Source: DASRDR01 sp035550795
GTDB taxonomy: Bacteria > Methylomirabilota > Methylomirabilia > Rokubacteriales > DASRDR01
Direction of reading: 5' to 3'
DNA length: 64,000 bases
Assembly (NCBI GenBank): GCA_035550795.1
Contig: DASZOL010000093.1
Location: forward strand, 1 to 64,000
Positions 27,101 through 36,345 of this stretch are shown here, one piece after another; the first letter of the stretch is position 1; each line of letters opens with the position of its first letter. The position numbers were made by a program, and so were the translations under genes. The notes beneath the pieces were generated by a model that did not search any database, was not told the DNA's origin, and saw only the letters and a list, made by a program, of their open reading frames with translations.

Positions 27101-27556
27101 CTGACCCTCGGACGGCTGGCCCTGTGGAGACCTGATCTCGACGCGGCGGACCGTCTGGCCCGCGAGAGCCTGGCGATCGGGTCCGAGCTGGGGGACCGGC
27201 TGGGCCGCGCCTGTTGCCTGGAGGTGCTCGCCGAGGTGGCATTCGCCCAAGGGCAGCACGGCCGCGCCGCCCGACTGCTCGCCGCCGCCGTCAACGAGCG
27301 GCAGTCGATCGGCGCGCCCCGCCCTCCGATCGAGCGGGACCACCACGAGCGGCTGCTGGCATCGCTCCGGGAGCGCCTCGGCGCGCGGGCGGTCGAGCTC
27401 GTCTGCACCGAGACCGTTCCCGGGCCCGTCGTCGCCGAGGCGCTGAAGGGCGCGGGCCAGACGTCCGGGCGCCCGGGGGCGGGCGTCCTGAGCCGGAACA
27501 CAGGGGAACAGCCGGGCGCCCCCTCCGCCTCGCGTGAGGCTGCGCAAGAACGATGA
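24119..27556 (+). CDS. Fused regulator: sigma-54 activator AAA+, Fis HTH, NB-ARC-like ATPase, TPRs
   Basis: A 1145-residue cytosolic protein from a GTG start. Residues 1-245 are a sigma-54 enhancer-binding AAA+ ATPase: Walker A GETGVGKS (43-50), the sigma-54 contact loop as GAFTDA (90-95; canonical GAFTGA), Walker B LFLDEV (111-116) and arginine region RFRSDLYHRL. Residues 285-324 form a Fis-type helix-turn-helix (NVSRAAARLGFTRSSLRYRI). A second P-loop, GPGGVGKT (383-390), opens an NB-ARC/AfsR-like signalling ATPase with LLILDNCEHL and GLPLALELAAAR. From about 800 tetratricopeptide repeats follow (SLNNLGAIAHDQARYGPAEA). The sensory part is therefore C-terminal to the DNA-binding part. Targets and signal are unknown. 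Confidence 0.9.
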   Translation: MRIDPLAELIGESRAMAGLRQTLRRFLESQARARRPASVLLLGETGVGKSVAARALHRAGPRADGPFVDVNCAAIPAPLLEAELFGFERGAFTDAKHAKPGLLQEAHGGTLFLDEVGLLPEESQAKLLKVLEEGSVRRLGATRSQPLDVWIIAATSEDLEEASRRRRFRSDLYHRLAVITVRLPPLRERPEDMVPLAERFLREACADAGLPPKTLTADAGAALGSYAWPGNIRELKNVVTRAVLLTDTPELPRAALQLPPGASRPREESHATAGATPEPESPGEVEAVRIARVLRETGWNVSRAAARLGFTRSSLRYRIDKLGLSPERPSATIGTAIPADAPRPGAAAMPALPLPVTSLVGRERELHELGRLLAMHRVVTLTGPGGVGKTRLALAAGPHFRSLCPDGVWFVELAGLGDGALVAQTVASALGLPEEASRSPLEILITALAGRQALLILDNCEHLIEACAQLVETLVRACPNLRVVATSRERLDVAGESTFRVPPLALPGEGERAIEQLARFEAVRLFLDRARLVDPGFTLTDQNASAVGELCRRLDGLPLALELAAARVRLLSVAQIVARLNDRFRLLTGGGRTAVPRQQTLRAALDWSHDLLSPPERTLLRRLSVFTGGFTLEAVEAVCGGSGVEGPPVLDLLAPLVDKSLVIVEAAVPVARYRLLETIWEYCRERAIEAGEVAWLRGRHQAWFLALVEEAEVKGRGAEQVAWLDRLETEYDNLQAALSWRDPDHANDGPRLRFAGALWRFWEVRGRLREGRGWLEGILAETGRGEPAARARALNGAGNLARDLGDYARAAEHHAEALALRREIGDIRGLASSLNNLGAIAHDQARYGPAEAYYSEALPAWRQAGDQEGLGVTLNNLGRARRFQGDYESAAALGRQSLGVFQAVGHSWGMARALNSLANTAHYQGDVAGARPLYEESLRLRRHVGDRQGIGVSLNSLALLSGLAGDHEVAQHLAEEGLLLRRDGGDRRGIGGSLLTLGRLALWRPDLDAADRLARESLAIGSELGDRLGRACCLEVLAEVAFAQGQHGRAARLLAAAVNERQSIGAPRPPIERDHHERLLASLRERLGARAVELVCTETVPGPVVAEALKGAGQTSGRPGAGVLSRNTGEQPGAPSASREAAQER

Positions 27557-27589
27557 TCCGCCCGCCGGCTTCCCGGTGTCTCTGCCACC

Positions 27590-27867
27590 CCCGGCGGGGC
27601 CCGGTCGCGGTGGACCCGGCGCCGATCTCGCCCGGGAGATGCTGGCCGAGCTGCTCCTCGATCTGGAGGCAGGCGCCCCAGGCGCTCGCCGAGTTCGAGG
27701 CCTCGCAGAAGGTCGACCCGAACCGCTTCCACGGTCTGGCCGGGGCCGCGCGGGCGGGCGACCGGGCCCGGGCCCGGAAATTCCACGAGCAGCTGGTCGA
27801 CCTCGCGCGCACCGGCGACACCGAGCTACCGGAGCTCATCCAGGCCAGGGCGTTCCTCAAGAACTGA
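27590..27867 (+). pseudogene. C-terminal remnant of a TPR protein
   Basis: Pieces of one protein lie in two frames: DPAPISP and REMLAELLLDLE, then QALAEFEASQKVDPNRFHGLAGAARAGDRARA and the end ELIQARAFLKN with a stop at 27865. The pattern matches the C-terminus of widespread tetratricopeptide-repeat proteins. Frame changes near 27635 and 27668 and the missing N-terminus make it a remnant. It lies just after the large regulator on the same strand. Confidence 0.6.
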
Positions 27868-28170
27868 CGGGCGCCCGGAACCCCGTCCGCCTCGGCGGCC
27901 AGGCCCGCGGGCTTCTCGGGGGGCCGCCTCTCGAAAACGCCCCGGTGGCGACCGGCCCCCCTTCACACGGGACCGGGTGCCCGGCGCCGCCGTCGGCCGG
28001 GCGAGGACGTTCGGGCATTGCCTGGAGCCGAGGTTGGGGAGCCGGACGAACCCCCGGGCCCCGGCTCTCTCTTCCACCGGGGAGTTCTGCAACCCCGTGC
28101 AGTTGTGCGGGGTGATCAACGCGCCGTTCTTCGCCAGGTTGTTGCACGTGACCAGCACGGCGCGCCGCCA
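27868..28170. other. Gene-free stretch
   Basis: I see no supported gene. A minus-strand frame (LVTCNNLAKNGALITPHNC) looks protein-like but has no clear family and no full-length frame. Confidence 0.3.
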
Positions 28171-30909
28171 TCACGGGCAGCCGCGCGGCACGGCCGGCGG
28201 GCAGGAGCCGGCCCGCCAGGCCGATGAGGAGCGAGCAGGCGCGCTCAAGGTCCTTTCCACGAGCCGATCGAGCAGCCCTGCCAGCGCACCGACGTGGCGT
28301 GTCAACTTTGTCCGGTTATCGCCCGGAACCTCGAATACTTCGACGTCCGCGGCGACTGTCCGCCACCACGTGCTCTCGGTGAGAACGTCGGGCGTTTCTT
28401 CCCGACCTCGGATCAAGGTGACACGTCCGCCGAATCGGCCGGGGATGTAGCAGCGGTCTATCTGCTGGTAGATGGCGCGCAATCGCTCACGATAGTCCTC
28501 AGGACAGGTTCCTGGGTCGAGCCTGGGGAAGTCGAAGCCGTCGCGCATCCTCGCCAGGCGGCCGAGCTCGGCGGCGATCACGGCGCTCTTTCTGGCGAGT
28601 CCTCTCAGGATCGTTCCCACCGACAGCCTGCCTTGATTGGCGGCAAACTCTTGGAACCGCCGGAAGACATAGCGTTGTTTCGACGGCGTCAGCCGGAGCG
28701 CTCCACCCACGACTTGGAGCCAGGAGAAGAACGATGCATATCGAGCGTTCTGCGCCGACGCCGAGAGCAGCGTCAGCAAGCCGACCCGCTCGCCGCTCGC
28801 TTCCAGGAGGCGCGCGATCTCGTAGGCCACGAGCCCGCCGTTGCATTCGCCTCCAAGCAAATAGGGACCCCGGGGCTGGATCCTGCGGATCGCTTCCAAG
28901 TGCCCCACGGCCATCGCCTCATAGCTCGAAGGGACCGGCGTGCCGTCGAGGCCGCAGGGGGGAAGGGCGAGCAACGATTGGTCCGGATTCAGATGGCGCA
29001 CCAGCTCCCGGCAGTAGAAACCGCCGGAGAGATAGTCGCCGTGAAGGAAGAAAAAGGGGGGGCGGTCGCCTGCCGTCCGGCGAATCGGCACCACGGGAGC
29101 TTCCATGTCGTCTGAGTCGGTTATCGTGAGCCACGCGAGGCGTTCGACGTTGGCGTCGGCCAGCAGGGCGGAGACCGGTATGTCGCGTCCGAACATCTCC
29201 TCGACCCGATCCATCATCGACACCGCAAGAAGCGAATCTCCGCCAAGATCAAAGAAGTCGTCACGGGTCCCGATTGGTCCGACGCCGAGGAGTTCCTCCC
29301 ACACCTCGCACAGCCGCAACTCGACGAGACTCCGCGGCTCCACCACCGGGACCCCGAGATTCGGGCGGGCCGGCGCTGGTCTCGGCAGAGCGGCACGATC
29401 GACCTTCCCGTTCGCGTTCAGCGGGAGCCCTTCGAGCTCGACAAACCGTGACGGTACCATGTGCGCCGGCAGACGTTCGGCCAACTGCCGCCGCAGCGCC
29501 GGCACGGTAGGGCCAGGACGCCCCGCACTGACGTAATACGCGACGAGGTGAGGATCCTCGCCGATCACCGTGACCGCGGCCTCCTGGACACCGGGAAGCG
29601 CGCAGAGTGCGACATCGACGTCGGCTAGTTGGACCCATTGCCCGCGCACTCGCGCGCGACCATCCAAACGTCCGAGGTACTCCAGACCTCCCTCGTCATT
29701 GATGCGGCCAAGATCGCCGGTCTTGTAGATTCGTTCCGGGGATCCGGTCCCGGCACTTTCGAACACCCGCGCGGTAGCCCGCGCATCCTTCCAATACCCC
29801 GTCGCGAGAAAGCGGCTCTGGACCACGATTTCTCCGGCGATGCCGGGGGGGGCTGGCGTACCGTCCTCGCCGTGCACCTCGAACTGCATGTCCTTCACCG
29901 GATAGCCGATGGGCACGACACCTTCGGGCAACGCGCCGCCGTGGTCGAAAAAATACTGGCAGACAAGCCCCGTCTCGGTCGCGCCGAGTCCAACCGCGAG
30001 GACGCTCGGCGCCGTGAAGTTCGTCAGGAACAGTTCTAGGTCGCGTCGAGTGGCCCGGTCGCCTTCCAGGCGGACCACACGCACCTTATGAAAGATCTGG
30101 TCGGTCGACATCACGCTCCGAAACAGTGACGGAACGGAGTGGTAGATGGTCACGGATAGCTCGTCCAGCCACCTGGCTAATCTGGCGGGTGTCTCGACGC
30201 GCATGTCCACAGGACAGGACGTTCCCCCGTTCAGCAGCGCCGTGAACATGCTCGACACCGCGCCGCTGTAACCGCACGACTGCAGCAAGGACAGGCGGTC
30301 GGCCTTTCCGATGCTCAGCGCGTGCGTGTATCGCATCACGTTGTGGAGGACGTTTCGATGGCAATCGACCACGCCCTTCGGGCGCCCCGTGGACCCCGAA
30401 GTGAAGTAGACATACGCGGGCTGGTCCGGGGCCGTCTTGATCTGAATCGAGGGACCCGCGACCGCAGGACAGTCCGATGACAGTTGGAGGATGAGCGCTT
30501 CGCCAATTCGATCTCGAAGGGATGTGGCAAACTCCGCATCCGTCAGCAGGACACGGGCGTCCAGCTCGTCCGCGAGATCGATTGCCCGTTGGAGCCCCCA
30601 GGATGGATCGAGGGGCACGTAGTACTTGCCGGCCTTCAGAATCGCGAGCGTCGTGGCAATCGCCAGCGGCCCTTGCGCCAAGAGGAAGGGTACCGGCTCC
30701 GGCCGAACATCGAGGCGGCTGAGTAGCTGGGCTGCGATCGCATCGGACCAGCGGTCGAGGCTGGCGTAGGACAGCGCGCACGCAAGCGTCCGCACTGCAA
30801 TTCCATCGGGCGCGCTCGCGACCTGATCCTTGAACCGCTCGGGAATGGACCGCTCGATTTCATCCCGCCGAAAGGGTACGGACGATCCGGGTGGCGAATG
30901 CCGTTTCAC
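28171..30909 (-). CDS. Stand-alone NRPS-like protein: adenylation, carrier, thioesterase (A-PCP-TE)
   Basis: A 912-residue cytosolic assembly-line protein without a condensation domain. The adenylation domain (about 20-515) has YVYFTSGSTGRPKGVV near residue 168, GLGATETG, YKTGDLGR and NGKVDRAALP. The carrier domain has DDFFDLGGDSLLAV with the phosphopantetheine serine at 559. The C-terminal alpha/beta-hydrolase thioesterase (about 625-885) has GGECNGG, placing a cysteine (689) at the usual serine nucleophile position. It would activate one carboxylic or amino acid and release, transfer or dimerise it. Codon use looks less GC-rich than that of its neighbours. Substrate unknown. It sits between the two GT4/GT2 pairs. 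The last 25 residues are low in similarity to the family. Confidence 0.9.
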   Translation of the reverse strand: MKRHSPPGSSVPFRRDEIERSIPERFKDQVASAPDGIAVRTLACALSYASLDRWSDAIAAQLLSRLDVRPEPVPFLLAQGPLAIATTLAILKAGKYYVPLDPSWGLQRAIDLADELDARVLLTDAEFATSLRDRIGEALILQLSSDCPAVAGPSIQIKTAPDQPAYVYFTSGSTGRPKGVVDCHRNVLHNVMRYTHALSIGKADRLSLLQSCGYSGAVSSMFTALLNGGTSCPVDMRVETPARLARWLDELSVTIYHSVPSLFRSVMSTDQIFHKVRVVRLEGDRATRRDLELFLTNFTAPSVLAVGLGATETGLVCQYFFDHGGALPEGVVPIGYPVKDMQFEVHGEDGTPAPPGIAGEIVVQSRFLATGYWKDARATARVFESAGTGSPERIYKTGDLGRINDEGGLEYLGRLDGRARVRGQWVQLADVDVALCALPGVQEAAVTVIGEDPHLVAYYVSAGRPGPTVPALRRQLAERLPAHMVPSRFVELEGLPLNANGKVDRAALPRPAPARPNLGVPVVEPRSLVELRLCEVWEELLGVGPIGTRDDFFDLGGDSLLAVSMMDRVEEMFGRDIPVSALLADANVERLAWLTITDSDDMEAPVVPIRRTAGDRPPFFFLHGDYLSGGFYCRELVRHLNPDQSLLALPPCGLDGTPVPSSYEAMAVGHLEAIRRIQPRGPYLLGGECNGGLVAYEIARLLEASGERVGLLTLLSASAQNARYASFFSWLQVVGGALRLTPSKQRYVFRRFQEFAANQGRLSVGTILRGLARKSAVIAAELGRLARMRDGFDFPRLDPGTCPEDYRERLRAIYQQIDRCYIPGRFGGRVTLIRGREETPDVLTESTWWRTVAADVEVFEVPGDNRTKLTRHVGALAGLLDRLVERTLSAPARSSSAWRAGSCPPAVPRGCP

Positions 30910-31691
30910 CGGCTTCCTCCTCGATGGGTAACAGGGCCGACCGACCGTATCACACCCGCCCGGTAGGATTCAAAGCGCGATGTCGGGTAGGTACCCGGTC
31001 CACGGGCCTACGGAAACGGGCTGCCAGTTCCGTCACCGATCGAGGACATGGTCGGGCCGTACCTGAATCCGCGGTCCCGACGATCTGCCCAGCGTGAGAG
31101 CCACGCTGACGGGCTTCGAACGCGAGCGGGCGGGACTCGATGGTCCCCCTCGCCGGCACGGCGCAGGCCGGGGACAGCGCCTCCACGCTCGGCTCGGCGG
31201 GCGCCTGGAGGCCGCTTGGCCGCTTGTCGAGGCGGGTCTGGGCCATGCCGATCCTCGCTTTGTGGGCGATCGTGAGCCATCCGATGACAGGGCGGCCAAC
31301 GCGGTGGGCGTCAAGGCACGTCACCATGTCGCAACGGTGACACGTTGTCTGGAATCACGCTGAGGCTTCCCGGCGTTCGTCAAGCACGCACTCGCACCGT
31401 CTCATGCCGAATCCACCCGTCGTGCGGCGTTCCGGGGCATGCCATTTGCTGCGCCCAAGGGGAAGAGGCGACGTGTGCGACTCGAGGCAGGGAATGTCCA
31501 GCAGGACGTGTCAGCACGACGCCGAGCTCGGGCGCCCCACCAGGAGTCCGCTGCGCCGCGGCGCAGCGTGCTCTCGCGAGATTGATCTCGCGGGGACCGA
31601 CGGGGCGGTGATCCCAGGGCAGGCAGTGCCGCCAGCATCAGTTCGTGCTCGGCCAGATGGGATCCGTCGCGATGGTCGATGAGAGGCGGTC
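30910..31691. other. Gene-free stretch
   Basis: About 780 bp between divergent genes. I find no frame with a recognisable family or a good start; it presumably carries the promoters of the NRPS-like and DUF748 genes. Only a GAGGCGG ribosome site directly before the ATG at 31692 is clear. Confidence 0.4.
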
Positions 31692-34600
31692 ATGAAGCGA
31701 TACCTCGAGCGCATCGCCACCAGCACGGTATTCCTGGGTGTGATCGCGGGGCTGCTGCTGTACGCGCTGGCAGGCTTCGGGCTGGCGCCCTATCTCCTCA
31801 AGCGCTACGTACCGACGTATGCGCAGGAGCAGCTCGGAACCCGGGCGACCATCGCGGACGTGCGCTTCAATCCGTTCCTGCTCCGTCTCGAGGTGAAAGG
31901 CCTCCGGCTGGAGTATCCGCCCGGTCAACCCCTGGTCGGCGTGGGGCGGCTCCTGGCCGACTTCCAGCTGTCGAGCCTGTTTCGCCGGGCCTGGACCTTC
32001 GCGGATGTGCAGATCGACGGGCTTGATCTCAACCTCGAGGTGCAGCGCGACGGAAGCCTCAACCTCGCCGCATTCATGGACCGCCTGGCCAAGCGCTACG
32101 CGGCCGTGTCCTCGGGCGAGCGGCCGCCCCGGCGGTGGCTCCTGCAGCATGCCCAGCTTCGGGACGGGAGGCTGACGTTCAGCGACCTCTCGGGGCAAAC
32201 GCCTCTCCGCACCGCCTTCGTCCCGATCAATCTCGAGGTCCTGAATCTCGCGACGCTGCCCGACCGACACGGCCGGTACGCGATCACGGCGGCCGTGCCG
32301 GACGGCGGCACGATAACCTGGCACGGCGACGTGTCGCTGCTCCCCATGGCGTCCGCGGGCGAGCTGGAGGTGAGGGGAGTGAAGCTCGCCACGGCCTGGG
32401 CCTTCGTCCGGGACGAGCTCCGGCTTGCCGAGCCCAGCGGAAGCGTCGATCTCGCCACGCGCTACCGGTTCGCGTACGAAGATCGCCAGGCCGCGCTCGG
32501 GCTGGAGGATATCAGGGCCGAGGTCTCCGCGCTGGCGCTCCGCCCGCGCGGCGGCGGCGACCCGATCCTCGTGCTGGACACGATCGCGGCGAGCGGCGCG
32601 CGATTCGATCTCGCGAGTCGCGCGCTCGTCGTGCCGAGTATCGAGGTGGCCGACGGGCGGGTGGCCGTGATCCGGGGCGCGGACGGCCGCATCCCGCTGC
32701 TCGAAGGCCTCACCCAGATCGGGAAGCCCAGTCGGGAGTCAAGAGCGCCCGCGCCCGCGACCCCGCCGTGGAAGGTTTTCGTCGAGACGGTCAAGGCGCG
32801 GGACGTTCAGGTGGCGCTCGGAGATCGCGGGCAGGGGCAGCCGATCACGTACGACGCTCACGTCATCTCCGCCACGGTCCGGAACGTCACGAACGACGGG
32901 AAGAAGGCGCCGATACGCTTCGAGGCGGCGCTCCGCGTGGCCCAGGGCGGGACGGTTGACGGGAGCGGGACGATCGCCCAGAACCTGGACGCCATCGAGG
33001 CGCAAGTGGAGATGAGCCAGGTCGCGCTGGCACCCCTCCGCCCCCTGCTCGCCCGCTATGCCACTCTCGATCTCAGGTCCGGTCACCTCTCCGCGTCCGC
33101 GCGGGTCGGCTACCAGGCGCGTGGTGAGGGGCCGGCGCTGCGTGCCACCGGGGCGATCACCATCGGGAACCTTCTGATGAACGAGAGCAACACCGGGGAT
33201 CGCTTCCTCTCCTGGAAGACGCTGTCGACCGATGATATGACCCTCACCCTCGCGCCGACCCGGTTGCGGATCAAGGAAGTCCGGGTGACCGAGCCGGGCG
33301 CCAAGGTGCTGATCGCGAAGGATCGCTCCCTGAACCTCGTCCACGTCCTGAGGACCGAGACGGGCCGGACCGCGCCCGTGGGGACGGCGGATGGCGCGCG
33401 AGACGTGGCCGCCGCGGCACCGGGTCCCCAACGCCCCGAGTCGCGCCGTGACGCCTTCGACGCGCGGGTCGCCCGGGTCAGCGTGCAAGACGGCACGGTG
33501 GACTTCGCGGATCTCAGCCTCGTGCTCCCGTTTTCCACTCGGATCACGAGGTTCAGCGGCACCGCCGTGGGCATCTCGACAGAGCGCACGGGCCGAACCG
33601 AGGTGAAGTTCCGGGGCCGCATCGAGCCGTCCGGTTTCGCCAATGTCGAGGGGGGCCTGAGTGCCTACGATCCGAAGGCGTTCACCGACATTCGCGTGAA
33701 GTTCCACAACGTCGAGATGCCGCCGCTGTCGCCGTATACCGCCACCTTCGCGGGACGCGCGGTGGCCGCGGGACGACTGTCGCTGGAGCTGCAGTACAAG
33801 GTCGTCGACAGGGCGCTCGTGGGCCAGAACAAGGCCGTGATGGAGAACTTCAAGCTCGGTGAGCGCGTGGAGGCGCCGAACGCGCTCGATCTACCGCTCG
33901 ATCTGGCGATCGCGCTCCTCACCGACTCTCAGGGCCGCATCACTGTGGCGGTCCCGATCCAGGGCAATGTCGGTCAGCCGACATTCGACTACCGGCACCT
34001 CCTTCGCGAGGCGATTGGCAACCTGATCAGGCGAGTCGTGTCTGCCCCCTTCCGGGCGCTCGGGCGCCTCTTCGGCGGGGTCGACGAGGAGGTCGGCAGC
34101 ATCGATTTCACTCCGGGAAGCGCCCGGCTGCGGCCGCCGGAGCGGGAGAAGCTCGACACGGTGGCGCACGTCTTGAGCGAGCGTCGCGAGCTGAAGCTCG
34201 TCATCCGCGGTCCGTTCGATCCCGAGCGGGATGGCGAGGCGCTGCGGAGCGACGGCGTTCGGCGGGACGTTGCGCACGCGCTTGGAGTGAAGCTGGACGG
34301 GCCAGAGGGCCCGGGTCCGATCGCCTACAGCGATGCCGCAACCCAGCGAGCGCTCGAGGCGTTGCTGGCGGCGCGGGCGGGGCCGAAGGGGATGGAGGAG
34401 CTCGCGCACACATTCACGCGGCGCGCCGGCCGCGAGCCGGACCGCGTCAATCCGGTGCTGGCGCTGCTAGGGCGCGCGAGCCCCGACCGCGAATTCTACC
34501 AGGCGGTGTACCGCCGGCTGGTCGAGGTGTATCCGCTGCCACCGAACGCGCTGCCGGAGCTGGCCGCGCGTCGGGCGCGGGCGATCGTTGAGTACGTCGC

Positions 34601-34880
34601 CGGCTCGGCGAGCATCGAGCCGAGTCAAGTGGACTCCGGAGAAGTGCGCGCCGTCAACGCGACCGGGGATCAGCCGGTCACCGCACAGCTGGCGCTCGAC
34701 GTCGTGGAGACGTCGCGTGATGCCACGGCGGCCTCGCAAGGAGGGCTCGATAGCTCCGCGGCGACCCCGACGCCGTCGATCCGGGAACCCACCGAGCGCG
34801 TGGGTCGAGGCGCGAATGGACGTGCGAACCCGGTGAACGACACGGCGGCCCCCTCGGCTGACCCGAGCTGGCGACCGTGA
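31692..34880 (+). CDS. AsmA-like DUF748 envelope protein
   Basis: A 1062-residue protein with an N-terminal membrane helix (residues 12-37), followed by AsmA/DUF748 beta-rich repeats (for example VGRLLADFQLSSLFRRAWTF with IDGLDLNLEVQRDGSLNLA). The C-terminal part is OmpA-like in pattern (DFTPGSARLRPPEREKLDTVAHVL). Such proteins are anchored in the inner membrane, span the periplasm and are linked to phospholipid transport and outer-membrane integrity. It overlaps the YihY gene by 4 bases, so they form an operon. Confidence 0.88.
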   Translation: MKRYLERIATSTVFLGVIAGLLLYALAGFGLAPYLLKRYVPTYAQEQLGTRATIADVRFNPFLLRLEVKGLRLEYPPGQPLVGVGRLLADFQLSSLFRRAWTFADVQIDGLDLNLEVQRDGSLNLAAFMDRLAKRYAAVSSGERPPRRWLLQHAQLRDGRLTFSDLSGQTPLRTAFVPINLEVLNLATLPDRHGRYAITAAVPDGGTITWHGDVSLLPMASAGELEVRGVKLATAWAFVRDELRLAEPSGSVDLATRYRFAYEDRQAALGLEDIRAEVSALALRPRGGGDPILVLDTIAASGARFDLASRALVVPSIEVADGRVAVIRGADGRIPLLEGLTQIGKPSRESRAPAPATPPWKVFVETVKARDVQVALGDRGQGQPITYDAHVISATVRNVTNDGKKAPIRFEAALRVAQGGTVDGSGTIAQNLDAIEAQVEMSQVALAPLRPLLARYATLDLRSGHLSASARVGYQARGEGPALRATGAITIGNLLMNESNTGDRFLSWKTLSTDDMTLTLAPTRLRIKEVRVTEPGAKVLIAKDRSLNLVHVLRTETGRTAPVGTADGARDVAAAAPGPQRPESRRDAFDARVARVSVQDGTVDFADLSLVLPFSTRITRFSGTAVGISTERTGRTEVKFRGRIEPSGFANVEGGLSAYDPKAFTDIRVKFHNVEMPPLSPYTATFAGRAVAAGRLSLELQYKVVDRALVGQNKAVMENFKLGERVEAPNALDLPLDLAIALLTDSQGRITVAVPIQGNVGQPTFDYRHLLREAIGNLIRRVVSAPFRALGRLFGGVDEEVGSIDFTPGSARLRPPEREKLDTVAHVLSERRELKLVIRGPFDPERDGEALRSDGVRRDVAHALGVKLDGPEGPGPIAYSDAATQRALEALLAARAGPKGMEELAHTFTRRAGREPDRVNPVLALLGRASPDREFYQAVYRRLVEVYPLPPNALPELAARRARAIVEYVAGSASIEPSQVDSGEVRAVNATGDQPVTAQLALDVVETSRDATAASQGGLDSSAATPTPSIREPTERVGRGANGRANPVNDTAAPSADPSWRP

Positions 34881-35770
34881 CCCGACAGACGTACTGGAAG
34901 ATCGCGAAGGAGTCAGTCGGCGAATTCTGGGAGGATTCGCCGTTCCAGCTGGCCGCCGCCCTCTCCTTCTACACCTTGCTGTCGCTGTCACCCCTGGTTC
35001 TGATCGTCGTGGCCGCGGCCGGCCTTGTGTGGAGCGAGACGTCCGTGCGGACCCAGCTCCTGGACCAGATTCGAGGGCTGGTCGGGCAGGCGGGGGCCGA
35101 GACCGTGCGCACGGTGCTGGAGGGCACGACCATGTCGAGCCGGAGCGTCGGGTCCATGATCGCGGGTATCGTCACGCTCCTGTTCGGCGCCACCACGGTG
35201 TTCGTCCAGCTCCAGTCCTCGCTCAATCAGATCTGGGATGTGAAGACTCCGGTGAGGACCGTGACCCGGCGCGGTCTGTTCTGGGGCCTGATCCGCACGC
35301 GGCTCCTGTCCCTCGCCCTGATCCTCGTGGTGGGCTTCCTGCTGCTCGTGTCGCTCGTGGTGAGTGCCGGGCTGGCGGCGCTCCAGGACTATCTGGTGAC
35401 GGGGTTGCCCGGCGGCGGCACGCTGTGGCAGACCGCAAACTTCCTGGTCTCCCTGCTGGTGATCTCGGTTCTGATCGCGATGGTGTATCGGTTACTGCCC
35501 GATGTTCGACTGGACTGGCGTGACGTGTGGGTGGGGGCGCTCACCACCGCGGTGCTGTTCGGGGCCGGGAAGTCCGTGATCGGCGTGTACTTGGGCCACG
35601 CCAGCATCGGCTCGTCGTACGGCGCGGCGGGGTCTCTCGTCGTGTTCCTCGTCTGGGTCTACTACTCGTCCCTGATCATGTTCCTCGGCGCCGAGATCAC
35701 CTTCGTGTACGCACAGCATCGACGGCGGCGGGTCCGCCCCACCGAGTATGCGGTCGTTACCGACCGGTGA
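34877..35770 (+). CDS. YihY/BrkB family inner-membrane protein
   Basis: A 297-residue protein with six predicted helices. Typical YihY/UPF0761 segments are FQLAAALSFYTLLSLSPLVLIV, FGATTVFVQLQSSLNQIWDV and SSYGAAGSLVVFLVWVYYSSLIMFLGAE. Its function is unsettled; an envelope or lipid-related transport role has been proposed for the family. The GTG start at 34877 overlaps the DUF748 stop (GTGA). Confidence 0.92.
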   Translation: MTRQTYWKIAKESVGEFWEDSPFQLAAALSFYTLLSLSPLVLIVVAAAGLVWSETSVRTQLLDQIRGLVGQAGAETVRTVLEGTTMSSRSVGSMIAGIVTLLFGATTVFVQLQSSLNQIWDVKTPVRTVTRRGLFWGLIRTRLLSLALILVVGFLLLVSLVVSAGLAALQDYLVTGLPGGGTLWQTANFLVSLLVISVLIAMVYRLLPDVRLDWRDVWVGALTTAVLFGAGKSVIGVYLGHASIGSSYGAAGSLVVFLVWVYYSSLIMFLGAEITFVYAQHRRRRVRPTEYAVVTDR

Positions 35771-36345
35771 TCGCCCCTTGGGTCGGCGGAGTGGCAGGTT
35801 CCCATTTCGCCAGCCGGTCCTCCCCGATGCGCTCGCGCCGTTGGAGCGCCGCGGCCCGGGCATCTCGGACCGAGCGTCCCGCGCCTCGGTGCGCCTGGCG
35901 TACGCCGCCCAAAACCTGGGTGAATTGGCGGTGGAGTGGCCCCGGGTCGATGGACGGTGGCCTCTGGGACTTTCCCGCTCGCGGGCAAGGGCGGAGCGCA
36001 GCGCGCCTGGCCACCGGAAGTCCCTGGCCCAAATCATGCGAGAATTAAGATGATCCGGCCTGGGCGCCTTCCAGGCACGAAGCGCGAAGAGCCCGCAATC
36101 GTCGTGAAGGGGGGACACCCCCTACTTTCGCGCGTCGCTACCCGGGCTCACGTGGGCACTGCATAGGGTGGAACCGCGACAATCCGGAGCGGAGTGACCG
36201 TTGGGACGCTGCGTGGCGACGCCGAGACGCCGGGGACCAATGCCAACGTAGGGAGGGCGGCGAGTTCCGTGCAGGCCCGGACCCCCGATCCCGATCCACG
36301 TCGCTGAGGGCCGTCACGAAGGGCGGGGCCCCGCTCCCAGGACCG
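35771..36345. other. Gene-free stretch
   Basis: About 575 bp without a supported gene. Several overlapping frames exist because of the base composition, but none shows a family motif. Confidence 0.35.
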
